A DNA stretch of 64,000 nucleotides from Pyrenophora tritici-repentis (Eukaryota > Ascomycota > Dothideomycetes > Pleosporales > Pleosporaceae): NCBI RefSeq assembly GCF_003171515.1, contig NC_089390.1:5580001-5644000 (forward strand). The letters run 5' to 3'. Position numbers and translations under genes: made by a program. Below, piece by piece: positions 22,761 through 31,775 of this stretch. Positions within the stretch are counted from its first letter, which is position 1. Each line of letters begins with the position of its first letter. Below the pieces are notes generated by a model. The model was not told the origin of the DNA. It saw only the letters and a list, made by a program, of their open reading frames with translations, and made no database searches.

Positions 22761-24480
22761 TTACGCCTTGCTCTCTTTTAGTCTTTTAATTCCCAATCTG
22801 GCGTTGTTCACTCCCTCGGCAAACTTGATCTTTTTTGACAGAGTCATGGCCTCTTCATACTTTTGCCTCGCTTCGTCCGTCTTGCCTTGCATTTCGAAGA
22901 ATTCGCCTAGATTATGTGTCGCAACGGCGCAGCCAACATCGCACTCGTCTGTTCGGTCTGGGGCCTTGATTTGGGCGGCGTGAGCGAGGGCTCTTGTTGC
23001 CCATGTACGAGCTTGGTCGATGAGAAGAGCACGGGGCGCCGAGTTGCTGACAGGGAAGTCGGTGGGCGCGGATGAGAGGGTTGGAGCGGAAGAGGATGGA
23101 GGTGTTTGTTGGGCGAGGCAGGTGGATATGTTGTTCACTACAAGTGTTAGGAAAGAAGAGATGACTCAACAAACAACTTACTTAGGACAACGCCGTGGCA
23201 CGAATTGGGCGGGCATAGCTGGAGTGCCTTGACAAACAATGGTGTCGCCAAGTAGTGAGAGTCGAATTGCTCGTAGTGTGTCGCAAGAGCTGGGTTATTA
23301 GCAGACGTCAAAAGCTGTAGATTGGTTACACACCTTCAAGTGTACCACCCATTTCTTCATCATTCATCCATGGCCCCTCGCCTTCTTTGACTCCCTCCGT
23401 CTCCCGCCGCTGCTGTTCTTTGAGCGCACTCTCCACTGCCTCGACTAGCCGCTTTTCGCCATTTTCCGGCTCATTGACATATCTTACATCATACAGCTGG
23501 CCTAGCTTGAGATTGATTTGCACCATGTTCTTCTTTACCCTACTCCTGTTGCCATTTGTCCAGTGCTTGTCCGAGAATTCGTCCACCCACCGCTGGCAAT
23601 CGTTGCGCATAATCTCCAAGACGTCAATGGCCAGACTATAGTATCCTGCATCTTCAAACAAGGCAGCAATTGTGTGTACCACCCATTTCTTCATCATTCA
23701 TCCATGGCCCTCGCCTTCTTTGACTCCCTCCGTCTCCCGCCGCTGCTGTTCTTTGAGCGCACTCTCCACTGCCTCGACTAGCCGCTTTTCGCCATTTTCC
23801 GGCTCATTGACATATCTTACATCATACAGCTGGCCTAGCTTGAGATTGATTTGCACCATGTTCTTCTTTACCCTACTCCTGTTGCCATTTGTCCAGTGCT
23901 TGTCCGAGAATTCGTCCACCCACCGCTGGCAATCGTTGCGCATAATCTCCAAGACGTCAATGGCCAGACTATAGTATCCTGCATCTTCAAACAAGGCAGC
24001 AATTGTGTATTTGACGCCCATAATTTCGTCGCTAAAAGGATCCATGCCAAGTTCGTCGGCGAGTGCCAGTGCTTGCCGAAAATGCTTGTTGGCTTCGCGG
24101 ATATCGAGCCATTTGCCGCGGCTATAAAATAAAGCTCTACGAAGCTTCTTGGCAACATGATCAGGGACGTTCTTGTAGTACCACGGAATGTAGAAGACGC
24201 AAATGCCCGAGACGAACACAATCCTGTATGGTTAGTTAGACGTCAATCGATGATAGGATGCAACCACGTACATGCCAATCGCAAAGGGAAACATGATGGG
24301 GCTCTTGCGGAACTGCTCTCTAAATTGGTCCCGCATCGAAGAGCGATGCCGCCGGCCCAATTGCTGTTGCACAGGCCGCCATGTTTTCGCAGGTGATAGA
24401 CGACCTACAAGGGGAGTCTGCGCTTCGCATCGTACGAATGCGCCAATTCGGGGCGCTGCTCGAGGCACCGTCCTAAACAT
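22761..24480 (-). pseudogene. Membrane-anchored TPR protein broken by internal tandem duplication
   Basis: Exon 1 is 24480-24272: a basic, arginine-rich, acid-poor N-terminus of the mitochondrial-presequence type (MFRTVPRAAPRIGAFVR). Exon 2 starts at 24223 and gives a membrane segment (IVFVSGICVFYIPWYY) spliced onto FPFAIGM, then helical repeats (HFRQALALADELG, YYSLAIDVLEIM). Introns of 48, 44 and 44 bp lead to exons 23289-23182 and 23137-22761; the last has a clear TPR (ATHNLGEFFEMQGKTDEARQ). A 334-bp segment of exon 2 is repeated in tandem. As sequenced, the first copy read loses one C and stops at 23698 (GEGHG then stop), so only about 243 residues are made. With a single copy the gene would be continuous. 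It is likely a mitochondrial inner-membrane TPR protein of unknown role. Confidence 0.75.
23341..24008. repeat. Direct tandem duplication, 334-bp unit inside a gene
   Basis: The blocks 23341-23674 and 23675-24008 are the same sequence apart from one C in a C run (GGCCCCTCG in the first, GGCCCTCG in the second). The junction shares a TGTGT microhomology. The unit lies within exon 2 of the TPR gene and includes its splice-donor-proximal end. Confidence 0.92.
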
Positions 24481-24647
24481 GGTGGTGGTGAAGGGGCTTC
24501 ACCGTCCATGACGAGGAACTTTTAGTGTCGGACGCGTGCAGTCTCGTCTCATAGGGCTGAACGGCGCCGCATGACGTAGCCAATCATCAACGCGCCGCAT
24601 CGCGACCGACATGCCTTCCCATCTACAACACACGGGCATGTCTTAAA
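24481..24647. promoter_or_regulatory. Shared divergent promoter of the TPR and SRAP genes
   Basis: Only 167 bp separate the - strand start at 24480 and the + strand start at 24648, so regulatory sequence must be shared. No specific motif is claimed. Confidence 0.5.
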
Positions 24648-25826
24648 ATGTGCGGCCGATATGCGCTGGCCTTGGTGAGTCTTATTATATTGGCTGTCTT
24701 CTATTACTAACAAGTCAGCGGCCATCCGAGGTCCGCCAGCAGCTCGAGCGGTCGCAAATGCCCGTAGAGGAAGCGCCGAATGACGACGACGTGCGTCAAA
24801 GCTACAACTTTGCACCAGGCTATCATGGCCTCGTATATCGAGCAGAGGCAGAAAGTAACAAAGACACCAAGTACAAACTACAATCCATGCAATGGGGTCT
24901 CGTACCGTTCTGGACCAAGCGTAACCCCGACTATGGAATTAAGCTCAAGACGATCAACTGCCGAGACGACTCTTTGGTTGAAGACTGTGGCATGTGGACT
25001 ACTATGAAAAAGAAGAAGCGGTGCATCATCGTGGCTCAGGGCTTCTATGAATGGCAAAAGAAGAATGGCGGCAAGGAAAAGATACCACACTTTGTCAAAC
25101 GCCAGGACGGCCAGCTCATGTGCTTTGCAGGGTTATGGGATAGAGTGCAGTTTGAAGGTAAGACTCGTGCCCTTTGCGTCTCAGGTGCTGACAGTGATAG
25201 ACTCAGATAAAGAGCTCTTCACCTATACAATCATCACCACCGTCTCGAATAAGCAGCTTAACTTTTTGCACGACCGTATGCCAGTCATGTTTGATAATGG
25301 CTCGGACGCTATCCGGACTTGGCTCGACCCAAGTCGCACCGAGTGGAATGATGCCTTGCAGTCATTGTTGCGACCTTTCCATGGCAAACTAGAGTGCTAC
25401 CCAGTCAGCAAAGACGTTGGCAAGGTTGGCAACAATTCGCCCTCGTTTCTCGTACCCGTCGATAGCGCGGCCAACAAGAATAACATTGCCAACTTTTTCC
25501 AAAGTCCGCAAAAGCAATCCGTCAACAGAACGGAGCCTGACGTCAAAGTTGAGCACGAAGATGAAACCCGTGCGACGACGGACCGCATCCAAGGAACCGA
25601 AGACAATGCTCCATTACCTGTTTCAGAGACTCACGGCATCAAACGAGAACACGACGACGATGAGTCTGAATTACCAAGCAAACGCCTAAACAGCAATGCG
25701 GCTCCGAGTCCTGCCAAAACGTCCAAGAGGCAGGGCACTAGGAGCGCCACGAACAACGGCAGTGCCGCAAAGACGACCAAAGACAAGGCATCTCGGAAGA
25801 TTACGGCCTTTTTTACCAGCAAGTGA
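24648..25826 (+). CDS. SRAP domain protein (HMCES/YedK family), abasic-site DNA-protein crosslink factor
   Basis: Three exons (24648-24674, 24719-25157, 25207-25826; introns 44 and 49 bp) encode 361 aa. The protein starts MCGRYALAL, so the catalytic Cys2 becomes N-terminal after Met removal, the hallmark of the family. Other conserved blocks are WGLVPFWTK, INCRDDSL, AQGFYEW with the active glutamate, and LHDRMPVMF with the active histidine. From family knowledge it crosslinks to abasic sites in single-stranded DNA at replication forks and shields them. The tail (about residues 255-361) is low-complexity, acidic then basic. It contains NNIANFFQS and, at the extreme C-terminus, RKITAFFTSK, which resemble PCNA-binding I-x-x-F-F motifs. 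The first exon is only nine codons, fixed by the MCGRY start. Confidence 0.93.
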
Positions 25827-26422
25827 GATGTACCTACGAATCCATTCCAGCATGTCGGGTCCGGCTACGGATGATGGATACGTCGGATGAATTGGCGGTG
25901 AAGAAGGCCTCAATCACTCGGGTACAGTACACAACATGTTGCGCGGAGAAGGAACTATGGATGTGATGAGAAAAACTGCCCCTTGCAGAACAGAGGACGC
26001 CTGATGGATAGCGTAAAATGCGCGAGCAAAAGGTAGATTGACCATGTTGTGTAGGTGGCGCTACCAACCTTGGTTCCGGTTCCATCTGTTGCCCCGCGCT
26101 AACAGCGGGGATGGGCGACCGGCCATTTAGCGGCCGTCATCTCGACAAAACACCATCGTTCTGCCTTTTTTAGTCTTGCCATGCCCGGCGCGACGCATGC
26201 TGCACTTGCTTCTCAAAAGGCCCACATTTGCATCTCGGACACGCGCTGACCGTTTCTGATCAACACATCATCCTTTTTGCACAGTATCGAATTTTCAAAT
26301 TTCTGACTTCATCGACATGTAAATTTTCGATATTTGCGAAATCATTCTTTCAAACGGCTCCAAGTCTGCCAAGACAAAAACTAATCATAACGCTTCAGCG
26401 TCAGCCTTGGAATTTCCTCACC
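25827..26422. other. Intergenic region and promoter of the fusion gene
   Basis: No reading frame is supported. A C-rich and T-rich stretch near 26160-26280 probably belongs to the leader of the gene at 26423. Confidence 0.45.
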
Positions 26423-29400
26423 ATGGTTTCCAAAATGGAATCTCTCATGGATCTGGTGACGCAGAACCAGCCGCACTTTCAAACACGTCAAGCCCTCCTT
26501 GTCATTGGCCTACAAAACGACTTTTGTCAACCCGACGGCCGGCTTCCAGTCGATACCAGCACCGGCTTTCTCGAGCGCATCGGAACACTGATTCCCAAGT
26601 TTAGAGAAATCAGCGGCAATGTGATTTGGGTTCAGACGCTGTATGAGGCTGATCGGATTGCGACCGGAGCAGACACGGGCGAAGGCGACGCCCTGGTCGT
26701 GGGCGGGCTGATTGATGGAGACGAGAGCAGCACCGAGGCTGGCGACGAAGAGTTGGGCAAGGAAGCAGCCTTGTTGCCTGCGCAGTCACGATCTTCAAAA
26801 CACAAGCAACGAGCCCTCGACTTGCTAAAGCGCGTCTCGGCGCGCAGAAAGACGCTTCCAAAAGAGATTGCCAAGGCGTCGGTCGAAGAGGACGATGAGC
26901 TGTTTCTGTTAAAGAGCGAGAATCGGACGCCAGCATGTGTACCAGGTACAAGCGGAGCCGAGTTCGCAGGTCCCTTTGCTGGCCAGATTCAACGGCCGGC
27001 AGACAGTGTCATCAAGACGACAAACTATTCAGCCTTCCAGGGCACGAACCTGTTGATGACTTTGCGCGCAAAACTCGTTACTGAACTCTTTATATGCGGA
27101 TGCATTACTAATGTGTCTGTGCTTGCAACCGTCATTGATGCAGCCCGACATGGCGTTAAGATTTGTGTCGTGGAAGACTGTCTGGGCTTTCGCAAGGAGA
27201 ACCGTCATGACTTGGCCTTGAGACGCATGGACGAATTCTTTGATGCCTACCTGGTCAATAGCGAGGAGATCTTGAGCAAGGAGCCTCTGCCAACGTCCAA
27301 GAAACCAGCAAAACCTGACAAAGATAGTCAACAAGCTCTCGAGTCGGCTCTGGGCAAAATGTCTCTGGGCGAAACCAAGAAAGCTGAGAATGAGTTGAAG
27401 ACTGCAAGTGAGCGTGGTCCAGAGACTAGCGACAAGGACTTCTCCGATTTGCTAGTCAGGGGTGCCCAGCTACCTGCAGAGGAACAAGAACCGAAGCCGC
27501 AACTGGTCAAGACTAAGATTCGAATGCGGACGGGCAGGACGAAGAAGAAGAAAAAGGCAAAAGAAGAAGTCAGCCCGGAAGAGCCTGCTACCAGCACAGC
27601 CGAAACACAGCCTACGTCATCTCAACCTTTACCAACACCGCAAATCACCAAGGCGGAAAGCGTGGTTGACTTGCGTGAAAAGGAAACCAAGCAACAGGCG
27701 TTGAAGAATGCAGCATCTGTACCGGCTCTGTCTACAAAGGGCGAGGAAAAGGAAAAGAATCGATTATCCGACTTCTCCGACCGTGTGCGCCTCTCATTGG
27801 CAAGGGCACCGAAATCCGACGAATCGAAACGGGTATCACTCGCATCGACTACTTCAAAGCACGAAGACAAGGCTTCTATAAAGCAGGAAGATACAGCTCC
27901 TGCAAAGACAGGCCCCGTTACTGAACCAGAGCCAGTTGAGACGCCGTCCAAAAAGACGTCCAAGATACCTTCGCTTGCAAATCTGCCTGCATTAGGGCCT
28001 GAAGATACTATTGCAGAGGGAGACTCGTGCATCATTTATGATTTCTTCCCTGCCAATGTTATACATCCCTCTAATCCGTCCAAGCCGCTCAAGGATTTGA
28101 TTTTCCTACAGCTCTACAACGAAGTACGATGGCAAAAGATGCTGCACCGGCAAGGCGAGGTTCCACGTCTTGTATGCTGTCAGGGTGAGTTTGGAGACGA
28201 CGGGTCAATGCCCGTATACCGCCACCCGGCAGACCAAACCCTACCTCTCTTACACTTTTCGCCCAAGGTGCACGTCATACGAAAGCAAGCCGAAAAGCTT
28301 GTCGGCCATCCACTCAACCACGCATTGATTCAACTCTACCGCTCCGGTAGTGACTTTATATCTGAGCACTCTGACAAGACACTCGATATTGTCCAGGGCT
28401 CATCAATAGTTAATGTAAGCTTTGGGTCACAGCGTACAATGCGCCTACGGACCAAAAAACCCCTGTCCAAAACCGACGAGCCCGGCACTGCAGACGACGC
28501 GACCGACCAACGCAAAACGCAACGCGTACCCATGCCACACAATTCCATGTTTGTCCTAGGCCTGAAGAGCAACTCCAAGTGGCTCCACGGCATCCAACCC
28601 GACAAGCGCATTGCCTCCGAACGCAGCGCCGCAGAAACAAGCTACAACGGCATGCGCATCAGCCTCACCTTCCGCCAAATCGGTACCTTCCTCGACGCCA
28701 AAGAAACCACAATCTGGGGCCGAGGCGCCACCTCGAAAACCACCCGCGACGCCGCCGATGTCATCAACAACGACGAAGAAGAAGCCCAGCGTCTAATCAT
28801 CGCCTTCTCGCGCGAAAATCAAGACCCAGATTTCTCCTGGCAAGACCACTACGGCGACGGCTTCGACGTCCTCCACCTACACAACCCACCCCCACCTGAC
28901 ACGCCCCTCCTCTTCGCCTCCAACAACACCATAGAAACCCAACAAGCCATGATCGGGCTTGCTGAAGCAAAAATCTCATACACACTCATTGATGCCCCAC
29001 AGCTAGACATGTCCTATGAACTAGACCGCCAAGTCACCTTCCGTGACAACGACACCCACCACACTGAGATTCACATGTCTTCCTCTGTCCTCTTATACCT
29101 AGACCGTTACCACGCACTCGATACGTCCTCCGCTTCTAACCCCGTCACAGCCAACGCGTACCTCGTTATGCTGCTCACTGCCGGAATCATTAAAGCGTGG
29201 TTGAACAGAAGGGTGCCGGGGTATGAAGCCGAGCTGAGAAATCTGGTGCTGAGACTGGAAGAGGAGGTCGGGGTACTGGGAGGCCCATTTGTAGCAGGGA
29301 GTAGGTTTAGTATTGCAGATTGTTACGTTTGGCCCGTTGTACATGTGTTGGTAGGGGAGTGGGAGGGTTGGGATAAGGCGGCCATGGGTGGGTTGGAGGA

Positions 29401-29506
29401 TTGGTATAGGAAGTGTTGGAAGAAGAAGGCGTGTGTCAAGAAGGTTGCTGGGTCACTGGCTGGAGGAGAGGTTGAAAAATGGGGGAAAGGCGGGTGTATA
29501 TTGTGA
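26423..29506 (+). CDS. Fusion of isochorismatase-like, AlkB-like dioxygenase and GST-like domains
   Basis: One exon, 1027 aa. The start has a strong context (TCACCATGG). Residues ~20-300 form an isochorismatase/nicotinamidase-like fold: LLVIGLQNDFC near residue 24, IKTTNYSAF near 196 and FICGCITNVSVLAT near 225. The usual first catalytic Asp is Gly (VIGLQNDF) and the nucleophilic Cys is Ser (NVSV), so hydrolase activity is doubtful. A charged linker (~300-520) is rich in K/E/S/P. Residues ~530-755 are an AlkB-type 2-oxoglutarate/Fe(II) oxygenase with HSD near 648, H in KWLHGIQ near 721 and R in MRISLTFR near 744; all expected ligands are present. Residues ~820-1027 resemble a glutathione S-transferase, with GGPFVAGSRFSIADCY as the C-terminal helix motif. 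The frame upstream of 26423 has no ATG. Function is unknown; demethylation of a nucleic acid or protein is a guess from the AlkB part. Confidence 0.88.
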   Translation: MVSKMESLMDLVTQNQPHFQTRQALLVIGLQNDFCQPDGRLPVDTSTGFLERIGTLIPKFREISGNVIWVQTLYEADRIATGADTGEGDALVVGGLIDGDESSTEAGDEELGKEAALLPAQSRSSKHKQRALDLLKRVSARRKTLPKEIAKASVEEDDELFLLKSENRTPACVPGTSGAEFAGPFAGQIQRPADSVIKTTNYSAFQGTNLLMTLRAKLVTELFICGCITNVSVLATVIDAARHGVKICVVEDCLGFRKENRHDLALRRMDEFFDAYLVNSEEILSKEPLPTSKKPAKPDKDSQQALESALGKMSLGETKKAENELKTASERGPETSDKDFSDLLVRGAQLPAEEQEPKPQLVKTKIRMRTGRTKKKKKAKEEVSPEEPATSTAETQPTSSQPLPTPQITKAESVVDLREKETKQQALKNAASVPALSTKGEEKEKNRLSDFSDRVRLSLARAPKSDESKRVSLASTTSKHEDKASIKQEDTAPAKTGPVTEPEPVETPSKKTSKIPSLANLPALGPEDTIAEGDSCIIYDFFPANVIHPSNPSKPLKDLIFLQLYNEVRWQKMLHRQGEVPRLVCCQGEFGDDGSMPVYRHPADQTLPLLHFSPKVHVIRKQAEKLVGHPLNHALIQLYRSGSDFISEHSDKTLDIVQGSSIVNVSFGSQRTMRLRTKKPLSKTDEPGTADDATDQRKTQRVPMPHNSMFVLGLKSNSKWLHGIQPDKRIASERSAAETSYNGMRISLTFRQIGTFLDAKETTIWGRGATSKTTRDAADVINNDEEEAQRLIIAFSRENQDPDFSWQDHYGDGFDVLHLHNPPPPDTPLLFASNNTIETQQAMIGLAEAKISYTLIDAPQLDMSYELDRQVTFRDNDTHHTEIHMSSSVLLYLDRYHALDTSSASNPVTANAYLVMLLTAGIIKAWLNRRVPGYEAELRNLVLRLEEEVGVLGGPFVAGSRFSIADCYVWPVVHVLVGEWEGWDKAAMGGLEDWYRKCWKKKACVKKVAGSLAGGEVEKWGKGGCIL

Positions 29507-29760
29507 TCACCAAGTCCGTTTTCTCTGTTTTCTTTTAGTGCACACAGAATGGGCACGCACATGATCATACTCATAGAAGCTTTCAAACCACATCCAAAAT
29601 ACCCCACCTCCCCAATCATCTTCTCTCAAAAATACAGTGTTTCTCGGTCCATTTTTGTCATAAAAATCATTACACACATAACCTTCCGCCCAGCCACCAG
29701 CCATATCAGCTGTACAAACACATTTTCGGTATTAGTAAAGTCAGTAAGACCAATACGACA
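29507..29760. other. 3' flank of the fusion gene
   Basis: No coding sequence. AT-rich stretches could act as 3' processing signals, and it may hold a very degenerate first copy of the following repeat. Confidence 0.4.
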
Positions 29761-30350
29761 CACCTCCCCACCCACATCGATTTGTATCTGTATGCTTTGA
29801 AGAATACACAAACTCCATATCTTGCACGTCGGTATCTTTTTGGGGGCGCCGGTGGGGTATACAAGAAAGGGAATACAGCACCTCCACACCCACATCCTTG
29901 TAATCGTTCTAGTTTTGGAAGACCGGAAAAACTCCATAGATACCCTCGACGGCATGTTTTAGAATGTTGTGGGAAAGGACACCACCGAACCACATGTATT
30001 GGTCGTTGTAAATTTTCAGAGACGGGAAGGTCCATGGAGATTGCAATGCTCATTTTTTTTTGGAATAAGAGGGAGGAAGGAGATGGCACAACCACATTCT
30101 TCGGTTATCTTGTGATTTTCAGGAACGGAAACTCGATACCACCACCATTTGCTCGTTTTTTGGAATAAGAGGAAAATACCACACGTCCCCAACCACATTA
30201 GTCGTGTTACGCATATATTTTAAGGACGGAAAGTCCATGACTTTCAACCTAGTCATTATTTGACAAAATAGGAAACAAGAAAGACCTCCGCCCCATATGA
30301 GATAGCGCCTGATGATCTTTTAAAAGACGGAAAGTCCATGGTCAACGTTG
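29761..30350. repeat. Degenerate tandem repeat, ~100-117-bp unit, about six copies
   Basis: A core of TTTT, a purine run, ACGGAAAGTCCATG and variants recurs at about 29796, 29913, 30013, 30116, 30218 and 30318. Spacings are 117, 100, 103, 102 and 100 bp. Between cores, a second block (TTTTTTGGAATAAGAGG) and a third (CCACCCACATC or AACCACATT) also recur. The last two cores are nearly identical (GACGGAAAGTCCATG). There are no long open frames that would make this coding. Confidence 0.75.
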
Positions 30351-30845
30351 TGCATATGTTGATACGGCAAAGGTGAGGTTGAATCAAGTAACGGTCGTTG
30401 CAACGAGTTGAAGTAGATGGTTATGATTGATTAGAGGAGGTGGGCTGCAGCTCGCGTACGAACTGAATCCCACCCCACGGCACGGGCCACGCACGTAGTC
30501 ACGTGCTCGCCACGTACGTACGGTGGCTCGAAACTAAGAGCAACCAACACTAGCTATCTTTTCTTCTGTCGTGTTAGTATCGCTGTGAAACGCTTAAATC
30601 TGCGATAAAAACGCGCAGCTAGGTAGCAGCTAGTTTCCTATCCGTGACTAGTGTGAACCACCGTAGTTCCCCTCCCATTCCACTCATCTATCCCATCCCA
30701 CTTGTGTGTCTCATCTCGTCTAGGTATCGTGAGGAGTCGGCTCGGTCGCCTCAAGGTGGCTGGGGCCATGAGTTGACATCGTTGTCTCGCGGAGGTCGTC
30801 GTTGTTAGGGGCCGTGGCCCGGTTGTTGGCTCGATCGACCTATCC
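30351..30845. other. Probable LTR end of the RIP-mutated copia relic
   Basis: This lies just beyond the pol stop of the - strand copia relic (stop at 30846-30848), where the 3' LTR of that element would be expected. I could not fix its ends by a paired LTR, so this is inferred from position. Nothing else is seen. Confidence 0.35.
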
Positions 30846-31299
30846 CTAGACCTGGAGCTCTAGCTCGTTGGTGTTGATAAGCTGCTCTATCGAGGTGTTG
30901 GCGGCTGCCTTAGTTATAACGTCTGCTAGGTTGTCGCGCCTATTGATCCAACGGATATCCGTGAGGTCACCTCGCTCGTAACCTTCACGGATAGCCATAA
31001 TATCAATCATAAGGCGCTTCTCCTTAGTGGTGCCGAGCTTGACGAGGCATTCGTACAGGGAGAGGGAGTCCGTACACACAACAATTAGTACGTGTAGGAG
31101 GGACAGGCGGTCTATAATGATGTTAAGGGTAGATCTAATAGCGATAGCAATGTCAACACTATAGGCTATTGCGTAGATCTTAGAGGTAAGGACACTACGG
31201 GTAATTCGCTTGCACTTAAGAGAGGACTAATAGATAATGTTACCGTAGATAGTAAAGCTAGTGTTGTTAGTAATCTCGTTGCCTAGGACAATTACATAT
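30846..31299 (-). pseudogene. Ty1/copia relic, piece 3: RNase H end of pol
   Basis: Read on the - strand this ends the RNase H domain: TDSLSLYECLVKLGTTKEKR, then RWINRRDNLADVITKAAA, then a stop at 30846. Upstream, NTSFTIYGNIIY is followed by TAG where copia elements have a tryptophan, then SSLKCKRITRSVLTSKIYA. The first codons (YVIVLGNEITNN) continue directly from piece 2 at 38416-38637 once element A is removed. TA is abundant and CA scarce, and stops sit at expected W/Q codons, as expected for RIP. Confidence 0.82.
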
Positions 31300-31304
31300 C
31301 CTAT

Positions 31305-31471
31305 TGTTACGGATCCATAGACTCGCTCGGCCCATGGCCCCCATATCGATAAGATCCTTATCTTATCGGACTAGCGCCTTGGCGCCCACAGCATAAGTTC
31401 GGGCTCACAACGTAGATAGCTCGATAGCTTGTATCTTGTCAAATCCAATCTTTCTTGATCGATCCCTCACA
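31305..31471 (+). repeat. 5' LTR of element A
   Basis: It starts TGTTACGG and ends CCCTCACA (TG..CA) and matches 38244-38410 without differences by eye. It contains a perfect 9-bp inverted repeat with a 4-base loop at 31347-31368 (CGATAAGAT, CCTT, ATCTTATCG). Confidence 0.93.
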
Positions 31472-31630
31472 TTATACAAGCTCCCTTTCAAGACGGGCCC
31501 TGGAAGCTCGTTCGCGAATTGTATTTTCTTGTCGCTGCGAGCGACACGCCAACGACAGAAACACTTACGCGACGAGGATCGCATTGACTATACGTACCGC
31601 CGCAGAAGAGCCGCCGTAGTAAAGACACCT

Positions 31631-31770
31631 GATTGCCCAGCTGCATAGCTGTACCCACCTGCCAGAAAAGACCCGCCGCCGCAGAGTGCCGCCGCGGAAG
31701 ACACTGGATTGCCCAGCTGCATAGCTGTACCCACCTGCCAGAAAAGATCCGCCGCCGCTTCTAGCGCTGC
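31631..31770. repeat. 76-bp tandem duplication in the leader of element A
   Basis: The block beginning GATTGCCCAGCTGCATAGCT occurs at 31631 and again at 31707, with adjoining CCGCCGCCGC runs. It lies between the 5' LTR and the gag start. Confidence 0.85.
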
Positions 31771-31775
31771 CGCCG

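Noticed and set aside
26228..26422. N-terminal extension of the fusion protein from a TTG codon
   Set aside because: There is no ATG in this stretch, and the ATG at 26423 has a strong start context.
1..29506. Secondary-metabolite gene cluster
   Set aside because: The oxidoreductase, flavin oxidase and permease are spread among unrelated housekeeping genes. There is no backbone synthase or pathway regulator.
30846..31079. Small - strand gene of 77 codons
   Set aside because: It is the tail of a copia RNase H domain continuing from decayed sequence upstream, not a separate gene.
31610..31770. CRISPR-like or regulatory repeat array
   Set aside because: It is a single 76-bp tandem duplication in a retrotransposon leader, with no spacer structure.
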